A stretch of 64,000 bases of DNA from Cellulosilyticum lentocellum DSM 5427 (lineage in GTDB: Bacteria > Bacillota > Clostridia > Lachnospirales > Cellulosilyticaceae): the NCBI RefSeq assembly GCF_000178835.2, contig NC_015275.1:3625001-3689000 (forward strand), read 5' to 3'. The translations under genes were made by a program, and so were the position numbers. Shown in pieces: positions 8,875-17,961 of the stretch. The notes under the pieces are model-generated. The model saw only the letters and a list, made by a program, of their open reading frames with translations, was not told where the DNA came from and did no database searches. Position 1 is the stretch's first letter. Each line of letters opens with the position of its first letter.

Positions 8875-10887
8875 ATGACTAATCATTTAACAGTAGCTCT
8901 TGCTGGTAACCCTAATATAGGCAAGACTACTTTATTTAACGCACTTACAGGCTCCCACTATACAGTAGGTAACTGGGCTGGTGTAACTGTAGAGAAAAAA
9001 GAAGGTCATTTTTATTACCAATCTGCTGAGCATACTTCTGTATCTATCAATCTAGTAGATCTACCTGGTACCTATAGCCTATCTGCCTTCTCTTTAGATG
9101 AAAGTATTGCCAGAGATTATATTGTAAAGGAAAATCCAGATGTTATTTTGAATTTAGTGGATGCCTCTAATCTTGAAAGAAATCTTTACTTAACTCTTCA
9201 GCTCCTAGAACTAGGAAAGCCTGTAGTTATGGCTCTCAATATGATGGATTTAGCCACTGCAAAAGGATTGAAAATTAATACTGAAATGCTTACTAGCCTC
9301 TTAGGTATACCTATTATTCCAATTGTAGCTTCTAAAAAAGTGGGACTTAAAGAACTCACCGCGGCTTTAGTTACTGCTTCTAAAGTAGATTCTACGGCTT
9401 ATCATGTGCCTTATCTAGCTTCAATTGAAGCTACTCTTTCAGAAACTATTCATTTACTAGAAGACCATTCTTTAAAAGTGCCTGCTAGATGGATTGCTTT
9501 AAAACTTCTAGAAGGTGATGAAAGGGCACTCGATTTAGTTCCTGGTGAACATCATGACGAGTTACAAACCTTATTACAAACAGAAGAAATCGAAGCTATT
9601 CGTGAATCTATTACAGATAGTAAATATGAACATATTTCCTCTATTATTTCAAAGGTTATGAGTTCAGATGCTCATGAGCAGACTTCTTTCACTAATAAAA
9701 TAGACCACTTTGTCACTCATCGTTTTTTGGGCATTCCTATTTTTGCTGCTGTTATGTTTGCTGTCTTTTACTTTACCTTTAATTTAGTTGGAAATCCTTT
9801 AACTGACTTATTCGATACAGTGTTTGGGCATATATTGGATTTATGTAATAACGGGCTTGTAGCATTAAATGTAGCTGATTGGCTTAGAGCACTTATTATA
9901 GATGGTGCCTTAAATGGTGTATTTGGTGTACTTACATTCTTGCCAAATATTGCTTGTTTATTCATTGCACTAACAATTTTAGAGGATACAGGCTATATGG
10001 CACGTGTTGCCTTTATTATGGATGAGCTTATGAGAAAGCTTGGTCTTAATGGAAAATCTATTATTCCTATGCTATTAGGCTTTGGATGTAATGTACCTGC
10101 CATTATGGGAACACGTACAATTGAAGATGAAAAGGATCGAATGACTTCTATTTTAATTAATCCATTCTTTTCTTGTAGTGCTAGACTTCCTATCTTCACC
10201 CTGTTTGCCTCTGCTTTCTTTCCTGGTAAAGAAGCCATTGTTATATTTTCCTTATATTTTATAGGTATATTAATTGGACTTTTAGTCGCTTTTATCTTTA
10301 AAAAGACATTATTTAAATCAGACAGCATGCCCTTTATCATGGAATTACCCCCTTATCATTTACCAAGCATTAAACATATTGCTACTCAAGTATGGGAAAA
10401 GGTAAGAGGCTTCCTTATAAAAGCTGGTACAACTATCTTTGTAGCTTCTGTAATTCTTTGGTTTATTTTAAATTTCAACTTTACTGGTCCTACAGATATG
10501 TCCAACAGCCTTGGTGCTTCTATCGGCAGAATCATTGCACCAGTATTTGCACCTCTTGGGTTTGGTAATTGGCAAGCTGCCTTATCTCTTATTGCCGGTG
10601 TAGTAGGTAAAGAAATTGTTGTTTCTAATATGGCTATCGTCTATGGTTTAGGTGCAAGCACAAGCGCTACAGTCTTTCATGATGCACTAGCTAGCTCTTT
10701 TTCACCACTTAGTGCTTATTGCTTCCTTATCTTTACCTTACTTTATGTCCCTTGTGTAGGTACCTTAGGCGCTATTAAACGAGAAACTAATAGCTTAAAA
10801 TGGATGTGGTTTGCTATTAGTTATCAACTACTCATCGCATGGGGAGTAGCCTTTATCTTTTATACCGTAGGAAACTTATTCTTCTAA
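8875..10887 (+). CDS. feoB: Ferrous iron transport protein B
   Basis: FeoB is the GTP-dependent Fe(II) permease of the inner membrane. The 670-aa product has an N-terminal G domain with G1 GNPNIGKT (residues 11-18), the switch region NWAGVTVEKKEG, G3 DLPGTYSL and G4 NMMD, then a helical spacer. The C-terminal membrane part contains two Gate motifs (GFGCNVPAIMGTRTIEDEKDR and the later PCVGTLGAIKRE). The ATG at 8875 follows GGGAGG; an in-frame upstream start at 8791 has no such signal. It forms an operon with feoA and ends at the hairpin 10912-10957. Confidence 0.96.
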   Translation: MTNHLTVALAGNPNIGKTTLFNALTGSHYTVGNWAGVTVEKKEGHFYYQSAEHTSVSINLVDLPGTYSLSAFSLDESIARDYIVKENPDVILNLVDASNLERNLYLTLQLLELGKPVVMALNMMDLATAKGLKINTEMLTSLLGIPIIPIVASKKVGLKELTAALVTASKVDSTAYHVPYLASIEATLSETIHLLEDHSLKVPARWIALKLLEGDERALDLVPGEHHDELQTLLQTEEIEAIRESITDSKYEHISSIISKVMSSDAHEQTSFTNKIDHFVTHRFLGIPIFAAVMFAVFYFTFNLVGNPLTDLFDTVFGHILDLCNNGLVALNVADWLRALIIDGALNGVFGVLTFLPNIACLFIALTILEDTGYMARVAFIMDELMRKLGLNGKSIIPMLLGFGCNVPAIMGTRTIEDEKDRMTSILINPFFSCSARLPIFTLFASAFFPGKEAIVIFSLYFIGILIGLLVAFIFKKTLFKSDSMPFIMELPPYHLPSIKHIATQVWEKVRGFLIKAGTTIFVASVILWFILNFNFTGPTDMSNSLGASIGRIIAPVFAPLGFGNWQAALSLIAGVVGKEIVVSNMAIVYGLGASTSATVFHDALASSFSPLSAYCFLIFTLLYVPCVGTLGAIKRETNSLKWMWFAISYQLLIAWGVAFIFYTVGNLFF

Positions 10888-10911
10888 AACTTGAATAGTA
10901 CTAATAATTAT

Positions 10912-10957
10912 AAAAATAGACGTATAAAGATTAATTAATCTTTATACGTCTATTTTT
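10912..10957. terminator. Perfect 23-bp palindrome, bidirectional terminator
   Basis: The arms 10912-10934 and 10935-10957 are exact inverted complements, with AAAAA on the left edge and TTTTT on the right. It lies between the convergent feoB and the small cysteine-rich gene and can terminate both. Confidence 0.85.
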
Positions 10958-10959
10958 AC

Positions 10960-11274
10960 TTATCCTTTACAAACTTCTGCCGCATAAGCTTCATTTAACT
11001 GTGCGATTTCATCTTCTGAATAATTAGGAATCTCATCCACCGGAAACTCTTCCACTGGAATACGAAAACTTTCTAACCATCTATCATAGCAATTCTCACA
11101 AATATTAAAAGAATGTCCTGCCAAATCTTTTGATGAAAAATACCCCCACGCTTTTTCAACGTGTAAATAGTCTCTATGCTGATTTGTACGCTCTCTATTA
11201 GTGATTAGCTCACCGCAACAATTACAATACACCTCTCCGTGTGAATATTGTCTTGCCCCTTTATGTTGTTCCAA
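10960..11274 (-). CDS. Small protein with a four-cysteine zinc-ribbon-like pair
   Basis: 104 aa, not assigned to a named family. Two cysteine clusters stand about 40 residues apart: CNCCGELI near residues 17-24 and CENCYDRW near 59-66. This suggests one structural zinc site (CxxC...CxxC). The C-terminal third is acidic (VEEFPVDEIPNYSEDE). It has no signal peptide or membrane segment. The likely start is TTG at 11274, after AAAGGGGGTG. It stands alone between two intergenic regions. A role in RNA or protein binding would be a guess. Confidence 0.65.
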   Translation of the reverse strand: MEQHKGARQYSHGEVYCNCCGELITNRERTNQHRDYLHVEKAWGYFSSKDLAGHSFNICENCYDRWLESFRIPVEEFPVDEIPNYSEDEIAQLNEAYAAEVCKG

Positions 11275-11532
11275 TACTCTGGCACCCCCTTTGTAAATCT
11301 GCGGCTAATAACCCCTATTCCAATTATATACTGTAACATATTGTAAGTATATAGGTAAATTTTATATATTATTTATGTATTTTAAATGAATCTAAGCCTT
11401 TCTCTCATTTAGGTTATTATCTATAATTAAATGTTTTTATAGAAAATCTATCAAGCAACTTTTTTATTTTATAAGTGGATAGTTTTTCTAGTTTTATTTT
11501 AGCATATTATTTATAAATTTTGTCATACTAAC

Positions 11533-11623
11533 TATGAGATAATTATGATTCCTCCCCATTCCAATTATCTCATAAACCCCAATATATTTATTAAGCGATA
11601 GCCCCCCTATCGCTTATTTTTTT
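11533..11623 (+). ncRNA. Candidate small RNA with C-rich loops
   Basis: Two successive hairpins occupy a gap with no upstream plus-strand gene. The first has exact 12-bp arms TATGAGATAATT (11533-11544) and AATTATCTCATA (11563-11574) with an 18-nt loop containing TCCTCCCC. The second has arms TAAGCGATA (11592-11600) and TATCGCTTA (11608-11616) around a CCCCCC loop region and is followed by seven T, a plus-strand intrinsic terminator. UCC-rich loops plus a terminator are typical of Gram-positive sRNAs that pair with ribosome binding sites. A further 13-bp inverted repeat (11440-11452, 11478-11490) and a TATAAT (11422-11427) suggest a longer form from about 11434. TTGTCA-18-TATGAT (11520-11549) is an alternative promoter. 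Confidence 0.5.
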
Positions 11624-11693
11624 GCATAGTTTAATGGCCCTTGCATAAATTTATAGAAAGGAAATTTGGCCATGCCATAGAAAGGAGCTTAAT

Positions 11694-12218
11694 ATGAATT
11701 CTTCTATTTCTCTTAAAAGCTTTGCTATATTTGGGGTAATCTTTGCTTTTGTTCTAGGTTGCTTATTACATTTTGTTTATGGATTATCTGGAAATAATTA
11801 TTATGTAGGATTTTTTTCTCCTGTCAATGAAAGTGTGTGGGAGCATTTGAAACTGGCCTTTTATGCCTGGTTAATCTATGGTCTTATTTGCTATCCTCTA
11901 CTAAAAGATACAACTCATAATTATTGGCTTGCCCTTGCCCTAGGACCTTTATTAGCTAATTTATTTATTATTATCTTCTTTTACACTTATTCAGGCATTA
12001 TGGGGCACTCTATTTTTATTTTAAATATTCTTTCTTTCCTCATTGCTTGTGTCATTGCAGGTTATACTTTTTATAAAGTATTAACGCTTCCTGACTACGG
12101 ACCTTGTTATAACCTATTAGGATTTTTATTCATTATAAGTATGATTTTTTTATTTACCTATTTTACATATCATCCCTTAGATATTCCCCTTTTTACAGAT
12201 TGGGGAGCTAAATCATAG
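11694..12218 (+). CDS. DUF6512-like integral membrane protein
   Basis: 174 aa with about five to six membrane helices. The block VGFFSPVNESVWEHLKLAFYAWL (about residues 40-62) is characteristic of a small family of clostridial membrane proteins annotated DUF6512. No catalytic motif can be named and the function is unknown. The ATG follows GAAAGGAG with 6-nt spacing. It is monocistronic and ends at the hairpin 12224-12283. Confidence 0.75.
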   Translation: MNSSISLKSFAIFGVIFAFVLGCLLHFVYGLSGNNYYVGFFSPVNESVWEHLKLAFYAWLIYGLICYPLLKDTTHNYWLALALGPLLANLFIIIFFYTYSGIMGHSIFILNILSFLIACVIAGYTFYKVLTLPDYGPCYNLLGFLFIISMIFLFTYFTYHPLDIPLFTDWGAKS

Positions 12219-12223
12219 TACTC

Positions 12224-12283
12224 AAATAGGTTGCATAAAGACGACTATCTATTACATAGACAGCTTGTTTATGCAACCTATTT
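12224..12283. terminator. Hairpin terminator after the DUF6512-like gene
   Basis: AAATAGGTTGCATAAA (12224-12239) and TTTATGCAACCTATTT (12268-12283) are exact complements around a 28-nt loop that has its own short stem. It lies between convergent genes. Confidence 0.7.
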
Positions 12284-12364
12284 AGATTTATATCATCTAT
12301 CTTTATATACAGCTTCTTCTACCTATGATATGAGTAAATGAATTATAATCTATTTTACTACAAA

Positions 12365-12676
12365 TTATTGCAAGTTATCAGAACTAATTGAGGGTAAGTT
12401 CCCTAGATTATTAGATTCATCTCCATCAGCTAAGGAGCGGATGTACTCACTACCATCTTTAGAAGTTGAAACCCCTACATGTTTAAGCTCGTTTGCTTTA
12501 GCCATTTCAATGGCTTGTTCTACAGTAATGTGTTCTCCTGATTCCAATTCATAGCCTACAACATCACCACTATTTACAATTCGTTTTGTAATAGCCTTGG
12601 CATTTGCTCCACCTTCGGATACTACTTTGTTAGCTAAATTTGCTAAATAAAGGCCTGCACTTTGTTCTTCTGACAT
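12365..12676 (-). CDS. DUF3892 domain protein
   Basis: 103 aa. The segment from about residue 27 to 88 (ITKRIVNSGDVVGYELESG, then ITVEQAIEMAKANELKHVGV and GSEYIRSL) fits DUF3892, a small beta-alpha domain of unknown function found in Firmicutes. The C-terminal NNLGNLP segment also recurs in this family. It is cytoplasmic, with no signal or membrane segment. AGGAGG precedes the ATG. It is transcribed alone. Confidence 0.75.
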   Translation of the reverse strand: MSEEQSAGLYLANLANKVVSEGGANAKAITKRIVNSGDVVGYELESGEHITVEQAIEMAKANELKHVGVSTSKDGSEYIRSLADGDESNNLGNLPSISSDNLQ

Positions 12677-12942
12677 AATAAAATACCTCCTTCTTGTATC
12701 TTATTATTTTATAAATAGTCTTTTAATATACATTCTATTTTTTGCAGTCTTGTACTATTTTTAATGCATATTAAACAAATAAATCTAATTATTTCTATTT
12801 TTCTTTATGATATAATAAGTAATATTCAAACAAATATTTAATATTATATTTTATTTTTATAATTTTCACCTACTCAACACAAAACCATTATAAAATAAAC
12901 TATAATTTGACTATATGTCTATATTTAAGGAGGATAAATACT

Positions 12943-14064
12943 TTGATTGAAGTAACTAACTTAGTCAAAAAATATGGTAAACATACTGCCGTCAATAATA
13001 TTAGTTTCACTGTCAAAGAAGGAGAAATACTTGGTTTTCTAGGTCCTAATGGTGCTGGAAAATCTACAACAATGAATATGCTTACAGGGTATCTTTCTTC
13101 TACTAGCGGAACCATTAAAATTAGTGGTATTGATATTTTAGAAAATCCTATTGAAGCTAAAAAGCATATTGGATACCTACCTGAACTTCCCCCACTTTAT
13201 GTTGATATGACCGTTAATGACTATCTTGTATTCGTTGCCAAGCTCAAAAAATTACCTTCAAAAGACTTAAAAACACATATCAACGAAGTATTAGAGCGTA
13301 CTGAACTCACCCATGTTCAAGGACGTCTTATAAGAAATCTTTCTAAAGGTTATAAACAACGTGTAGGATTAGCTAGTGCTTTAATCGGCTCACCTGATGT
13401 ACTTATTTTAGATGAACCTACTGTTGGCCTTGATCCAAAGCAAATTATTGAAATGAGAAATCTCATTAAGGAGCTTAGTGAAAAACATACTATCATTTTA
13501 AGTTCACATATCTTACCCGAAATTAGTGCTATATGTGACTCTATTATGATTATTAATAAAGGTAATATGGTGGCTTTAGATACCCCTGAAAACTTAAAGG
13601 ACTTATTTAGCCATAATCATCTAACGACCTTACGCCTTAGAAATACTGATGAAGCATTCTTAAGTGCTTTACGTGCTATTGAAGGTGTTACAGAGGTAAA
13701 AGAGTTAGATTCTGTAGAAGAAAATACTGTGGAGCTATCACTTTCTTCTAATCGTGAAAATGATATTAGAGAAAAAATATTCGAGGTATGCGTTACTCAC
13801 CATAAGCCTTTACTTATGATGAAATCTGAAGATATTTCCTTAGAAGATATTTTCTTAAAAGTAACTAACCAATTAAATGAAAATAGTACTACTGAAGACG
13901 AAAATGCTCAAGATGAAACTTCTAAAGGTAGTATGGATGAAGATACAAATCCTCAAGAGATCGGCATTAAAGATATGGACTCCAAAGACGTAAATGATAG
14001 CGAAGAAAATGATACAACCCATTTAGTGAAAGAAGGTGCTATTGATGAAGACCATACTAGATAA
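12943..14064 (+). CDS. ABC transporter ATP-binding protein, GldA-like
   Basis: 373 aa. Walker A GPNGAGKST lies at about 34-42, the signature is the GldA-type variant NLSKGYKQR, and Walker B is VLILDEPTVGLDP, followed by the H-loop ILSSH. From about residue 305 there is a 65-residue Asp/Glu/Asn/Thr-rich tail that is not part of the ABC fold. The start is TTG at 12943, with AAGGAGG nine nt upstream; the frame is open back to 12907, but that part lies ahead of the ribosome binding site. The gene overlaps the permease gene by 20 nt. It energises the exporter-like complex encoded by the next three genes; its substrate is unknown. Confidence 0.9.
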   Translation: MIEVTNLVKKYGKHTAVNNISFTVKEGEILGFLGPNGAGKSTTMNMLTGYLSSTSGTIKISGIDILENPIEAKKHIGYLPELPPLYVDMTVNDYLVFVAKLKKLPSKDLKTHINEVLERTELTHVQGRLIRNLSKGYKQRVGLASALIGSPDVLILDEPTVGLDPKQIIEMRNLIKELSEKHTIILSSHILPEISAICDSIMIINKGNMVALDTPENLKDLFSHNHLTTLRLRNTDEAFLSALRAIEGVTEVKELDSVEENTVELSLSSNRENDIREKIFEVCVTHHKPLLMMKSEDISLEDIFLKVTNQLNENSTTEDENAQDETSKGSMDEDTNPQEIGIKDMDSKDVNDSEENDTTHLVKEGAIDEDHTR

Positions 14065-14908
14065 AGAATTTAAAGCCTACTTTACTTCTCCAATAGGTTA
14101 TGTTTTTATGGCCTTTTTCTTGTTAATTTTTGGTTTTTATTTTACTGCAATCAATATCTATAACTCCTATGGTGATTATACAAATGTACTTGCTGCTTTA
14201 TCTAGCTTATTACTGTTCGCCATACCTCTTGTAACGATGCGTCTTTTATCAGAGGAAAAGAAAAATCGTACAGACCAATTACTACTAACAAGTCCAATTC
14301 ATGTGAAAGATATTGTACTTGGTAAATATTTTGCTGCTGTATCTTTATTTGCCATTACTTTAATCATTACAATGGTACAACCAGCTATATTAATGTTCTT
14401 TGGAAATATCCCAGTAGGTAAAATATTGACCTGCTATTTAGGTTTCTTTTTATTAGGTTCTACTTTAATTGCTATCAGCTTATTTATTTCTGCACTTACT
14501 GAAAATCAAATCATTTCAGCTATTGCTTCTATTGGACTCTTTTTATTTTTAATGCTTATTGATGGCCTAGCTGTACTTATTCCAAAGCAAAGAATTTCTT
14601 CTCTTGTTTTTCTAATCATCATCGTTGTGCTGATTACTTTATTCATTTACTTTTCTATTAAAGATTTTTATATTAGTGGTATCATCGGCCTCTTAGGTAT
14701 ATGCGGCGTTGTTGTGACTTATAACTTAAACGGAAGTCTCTTTGATGGGTTATGTACCAAAATCCTTCAATGGTTTTCTCTCTTCTCTCGTTTTGAAAAC
14801 TTTACATACGGTTTATTAGACATTGGTGCTATAGTCTATTACTTATCTTTTATCTTTATCTTCTTATTCTTAACCAATCAGACTATAGAAAAGCGCCGTT
14901 GGAGCTAG
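14045..14908 (+). CDS. ABC-2 type permease, GldF-like
   Basis: 287 aa with six predicted membrane helices. It opens with MKTILDKEFKAYFTSPIGYVF, the GldF/NosY-type N terminus, followed by RLLSEEKKNRTDQLLLTSP, the usual cytoplasmic loop. The ATG at 14045 lies inside the end of the ATPase gene with AGAAGG eight nt upstream, so translation is probably coupled. It forms the membrane channel for the GldA-like ATPase. The substrate is not known. Confidence 0.88.
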   Translation: MKTILDKEFKAYFTSPIGYVFMAFFLLIFGFYFTAINIYNSYGDYTNVLAALSSLLLFAIPLVTMRLLSEEKKNRTDQLLLTSPIHVKDIVLGKYFAAVSLFAITLIITMVQPAILMFFGNIPVGKILTCYLGFFLLGSTLIAISLFISALTENQIISAIASIGLFLFLMLIDGLAVLIPKQRISSLVFLIIIVVLITLFIYFSIKDFYISGIIGLLGICGVVVTYNLNGSLFDGLCTKILQWFSLFSRFENFTYGLLDIGAIVYYLSFIFIFLFLTNQTIEKRRWS

Positions 14909-14920
14909 GAGGACAATAAA

Positions 14921-16357
14921 ATGAAGAAAACAAAAAGTAACTATTTACGCTATGGTGGCTATGCTACTTTACTTACCTTAATGGTTATTGCTATTACCAT
15001 TGTACTTAATGTCATTGTAACTGACCTTAATTTCAAAATAGATACAACAGCAGAAAAGCTCTACTCCTTATCTGCTAATACAGAAAAAGTAACTAAAGCA
15101 TTAAAAACACCTGTTAATATTTATGTTTTAGAAGAAACAGGCAAGGAAACCGCTGGTCTTAAAGAAATCTTAAATAAATATGATAAGTTAAATAGCAACC
15201 TTACTGTTACTTATAAGGACCCTATTCTTTATCCTACCTTTGCTAATGCTTATAAAAAAACTAGCAGTAGTACTGTTACTGCCGGTTCTGTCATTATAGA
15301 AAATGGAGATACTGGTAAGTATAAGGTGCTATCTCAAACTGACTTATATGGCACAACAGCTACTGATACTAGCGGCGTTACTTTAAGTAGTATTACTATC
15401 GAAAATGCTATTACGAATGCTTTAGGTTATGTTTCTACGGATGTTGATGGTACGATTTATTATACAAGCGGGCATAATGAACTCGCTATTCCTACCGCAC
15501 TTAAAGATGCATCTGAACGTGCAAATCTTACACTGACAGAACTAGACTTATTAACTGCCGAAATGCCTTCACCAGATAATAGCATTGTCCTTGTCTTTTC
15601 ACCTCACACAGATTTTACACAAGAAGAAATCAAAAAACTCACTGATTTCTTAGATCAAGGTGGGAAAGCAATGCTTTTTATGGATGCTAATATGCCTGAG
15701 CTAACAAACTATAACGAACTCCTTAGCTATTATGGCATTGCCCATGAGCAAGGTGTTGTCATTGAAACTGACAGCAATTATTCCTTAACCTCTTATCCAA
15801 CTTATCTGTTACCTGCTATGGTTTCACATGACATCACAAATTCATTAACACAAAGTAAATTACCTGTCGTTGTACCATTTACTTCAGGTATTAAGAATTT
15901 AAACAATGCACGAAACGGTGTTACCTTAACGCCTCTTCTTTCTAGCTCAGATCAATCTTACTTAAAGAAAAATATCAATCCTAGTACTTATGAATTTGAA
16001 GACGGAGATATCAATGGTCCTGTTATCTTAGCTTGTGCTGTTGAAGAAAATAATACTTTAGATGCCCAGAATCCAATTAATACAAGATTATTCGTTATGG
16101 CAGATTCATTCTTCTTAGATGATCAAATGGTATCTTTAGATTCTACTGGTAATAAAGAATTTCTTACTAATGCTTTTGGCTGGTTATTCTCTATTGATAA
16201 CAGCTATGCTATTGAAGCCAAAACACTTGAAAATTATAATCTCCGCTCAATAAGTAGTTCTCAGCTTATTATCTTTGGCGGTTTAACCATGGTTGTTATT
16301 CCATTAGTTATTCTTATTTTGGGTATCACAGTCTGGGTTAAAAGGAGACATTTATAA
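14921..16357 (+). CDS. GldG family protein (ABC-associated extracytoplasmic domain)
   Basis: 478 aa. A membrane helix lies near the N terminus (about 13-35) and another near the C terminus (about 448-470). Between them is a large extracytoplasmic ABC_transp_aux / GldG region that begins with the usual FKIDTTAEKLYSLSANTEKV motif and contains DQGGKAMLFMDANMPEL. Together with the ATPase and permease it makes the GldAFG-type complex known from Bacteroidetes gliding and also common in clostridia, where its role is unknown. AGGAGG precedes the ATG, and the stop overlaps the next start by one base. Confidence 0.88.
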   Translation: MKKTKSNYLRYGGYATLLTLMVIAITIVLNVIVTDLNFKIDTTAEKLYSLSANTEKVTKALKTPVNIYVLEETGKETAGLKEILNKYDKLNSNLTVTYKDPILYPTFANAYKKTSSSTVTAGSVIIENGDTGKYKVLSQTDLYGTTATDTSGVTLSSITIENAITNALGYVSTDVDGTIYYTSGHNELAIPTALKDASERANLTLTELDLLTAEMPSPDNSIVLVFSPHTDFTQEEIKKLTDFLDQGGKAMLFMDANMPELTNYNELLSYYGIAHEQGVVIETDSNYSLTSYPTYLLPAMVSHDITNSLTQSKLPVVVPFTSGIKNLNNARNGVTLTPLLSSSDQSYLKKNINPSTYEFEDGDINGPVILACAVEENNTLDAQNPINTRLFVMADSFFLDDQMVSLDSTGNKEFLTNAFGWLFSIDNSYAIEAKTLENYNLRSISSSQLIIFGGLTMVVIPLVILILGITVWVKRRHL

Positions 16358-17754
16358 TGAAAAAAATACGCACACTTGTACTTACACTTGTTATCTTTCT
16401 ACTTCTTATAGCTGCCCTCTTTTTTGTTAAATTAAAAAAACAAGAGCCTGCTTCTACAAGTGAACCTACTAGTACGGCTGCAGCTACCATTAAGGTGATT
16501 GACTTAAAGATGGATGATATAAAAGAAATTACCGTTGCTGATGCCACCCAAAGCTTAACTTATATTCCTGAAGGAGGAGCGTGGCATTTACAAGGGCATG
16601 AAGAAGTGCCTATTAATGAAGAAAATCTCAACTATAAATGTGAGCGTATCCTTCAAGTGGAAGCTTCTCGCTCTGTAGATCAGTCCAACTTACAAGACTT
16701 TGGTTTAGAGAAACCGGTTCAAACCGTTACTTATACTTTAAAAGATGGTAATATACTAGAACTTTTAATAGGGACAAGGACCCAAGATACCACTAATGCC
16801 TATGTTAAATTAAACACTCAAGATAGTCCTATCTATCTTGTCTCTTCACTTATCATTAACTCTTTTGTAAGTAATATTAATGACCTTAGAGATACTAAAT
16901 TAGAAGAATATGATACAGCTCAAGTTACAGGCCTAACTGTCAAAGGTCGTGACATTGATGAAATGCAAATTTCATTAGCCACGGAGCAAAATAGCTTGAT
17001 GACAAACTATGTATTAACAACCCCATCACTTAATCAAGTGGCTGTAGATGGGAGTGTCTTCAAAGAATCAGTACAGAAGCTTCCCGTTCTTGAAGCACAA
17101 GACTTTATAGCTGATGGTGTAACTGACCTAAGCCCCTATGGCCTTGATGACCCACAGCTGCATCTCATAATTAATGTCACTGAAACAGACAACACAACAA
17201 AAGAATCTTCTACACGTACCTTAGATTACATTTGGGGTAATGAATTAGATGATGGAAAAATTGCATTTATGAAAACAGGGGACAAAAGTGTTTATGCTAT
17301 GGATAGCAGTTTCCTATCACCGCTTTTAGAAAGCCTTGATCCTTTTAAACTTTCTTATAAATGGATTGCTTTAGTAGGAATTGATACAGTTAAAGCTGTA
17401 GACCTTCATTTACCTGATGGCGATTATCACTTCACACTGGACCAAGATAACACTGCTTATACCTTAAATGATAAAGCCATTGAAGAAAGTAAGTTTAAAG
17501 ATTTATATACAGCACTTATTGATATTAAAGCTGATACCCTGGTTACAGACACTTCCATTCCTGCTAATGATCAGCCGGCCATTTACTTTACTTATACTTT
17601 TAAGGATGGTAGTACAAAATCCGTAAACTTCTACTCATACACTAATCACTCCTTATTAAGTACACTTAATGATACAATGACAGTAAGCTGCTCGTTAAAA
17701 CAATTTACTCACCTAGAACAGCTTATTACAGAAGCTTTATCCACTTTAAAATAA
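16357..17754 (+). CDS. DUF4340 domain protein
   Basis: 465 aa. An N-terminal membrane anchor (about 5-23) is followed by repeated beta-rich DUF4340 units. These include ITVADATQSLTY...GAWHLQGHEEVPINEENL near 50-85, the FGLEKPVQTVTYTLKDG block, and a second copy with YGLDDPQLHLII near residue 255. DUF4340 genes routinely follow GldG-like genes. The ATG overlaps the upstream TAA (TAATG), so translation is coupled. It is probably an extracytoplasmic partner of the transporter, mode of action unknown. Confidence 0.88.
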   Translation: MKKIRTLVLTLVIFLLLIAALFFVKLKKQEPASTSEPTSTAAATIKVIDLKMDDIKEITVADATQSLTYIPEGGAWHLQGHEEVPINEENLNYKCERILQVEASRSVDQSNLQDFGLEKPVQTVTYTLKDGNILELLIGTRTQDTTNAYVKLNTQDSPIYLVSSLIINSFVSNINDLRDTKLEEYDTAQVTGLTVKGRDIDEMQISLATEQNSLMTNYVLTTPSLNQVAVDGSVFKESVQKLPVLEAQDFIADGVTDLSPYGLDDPQLHLIINVTETDNTTKESSTRTLDYIWGNELDDGKIAFMKTGDKSVYAMDSSFLSPLLESLDPFKLSYKWIALVGIDTVKAVDLHLPDGDYHFTLDQDNTAYTLNDKAIEESKFKDLYTALIDIKADTLVTDTSIPANDQPAIYFTYTFKDGSTKSVNFYSYTNHSLLSTLNDTMTVSCSLKQFTHLEQLITEALSTLK

Positions 17755-17794
17755 GTACTAAAATAGTTTCTAGGTAGATATGTCCCCACAAATA

Positions 17795-17899
17795 AAAGAG
17801 GTTACCCCGAAACTCCTATAAAATACAAGATATAGTATATAGCAAATCAATTGCTAGAATCTATCTTGTATTGAAGAGTCATTTCGAGGTAACCTCTTT
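17795..17899. repeat. 105-nt nested inverted repeat between convergent genes
   Basis: The outer arms AAAGAGGTTACC (17795-17806) and GGTAACCTCTTT (17888-17899) match exactly. An inner stem AATACAAGATA (17822-17832) and TATCTTGTATT (17862-17872) also matches exactly, and TAGCAA/TTGCTA closes the tip. Between the outer and inner stems a CGAAA..CTC / GAGTCATTTCG pairing with a bulge continues the rod. It may be a bidirectional terminator for DUF4340 and glmM, or a small non-autonomous palindromic element. Confidence 0.6.
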
Positions 17900-17961
17900 A
17901 ATACTTTTAAGATAAGGCTACTTGTGTATTGGCTACTGCAATTTCACCTTTGGGTAGCCCT

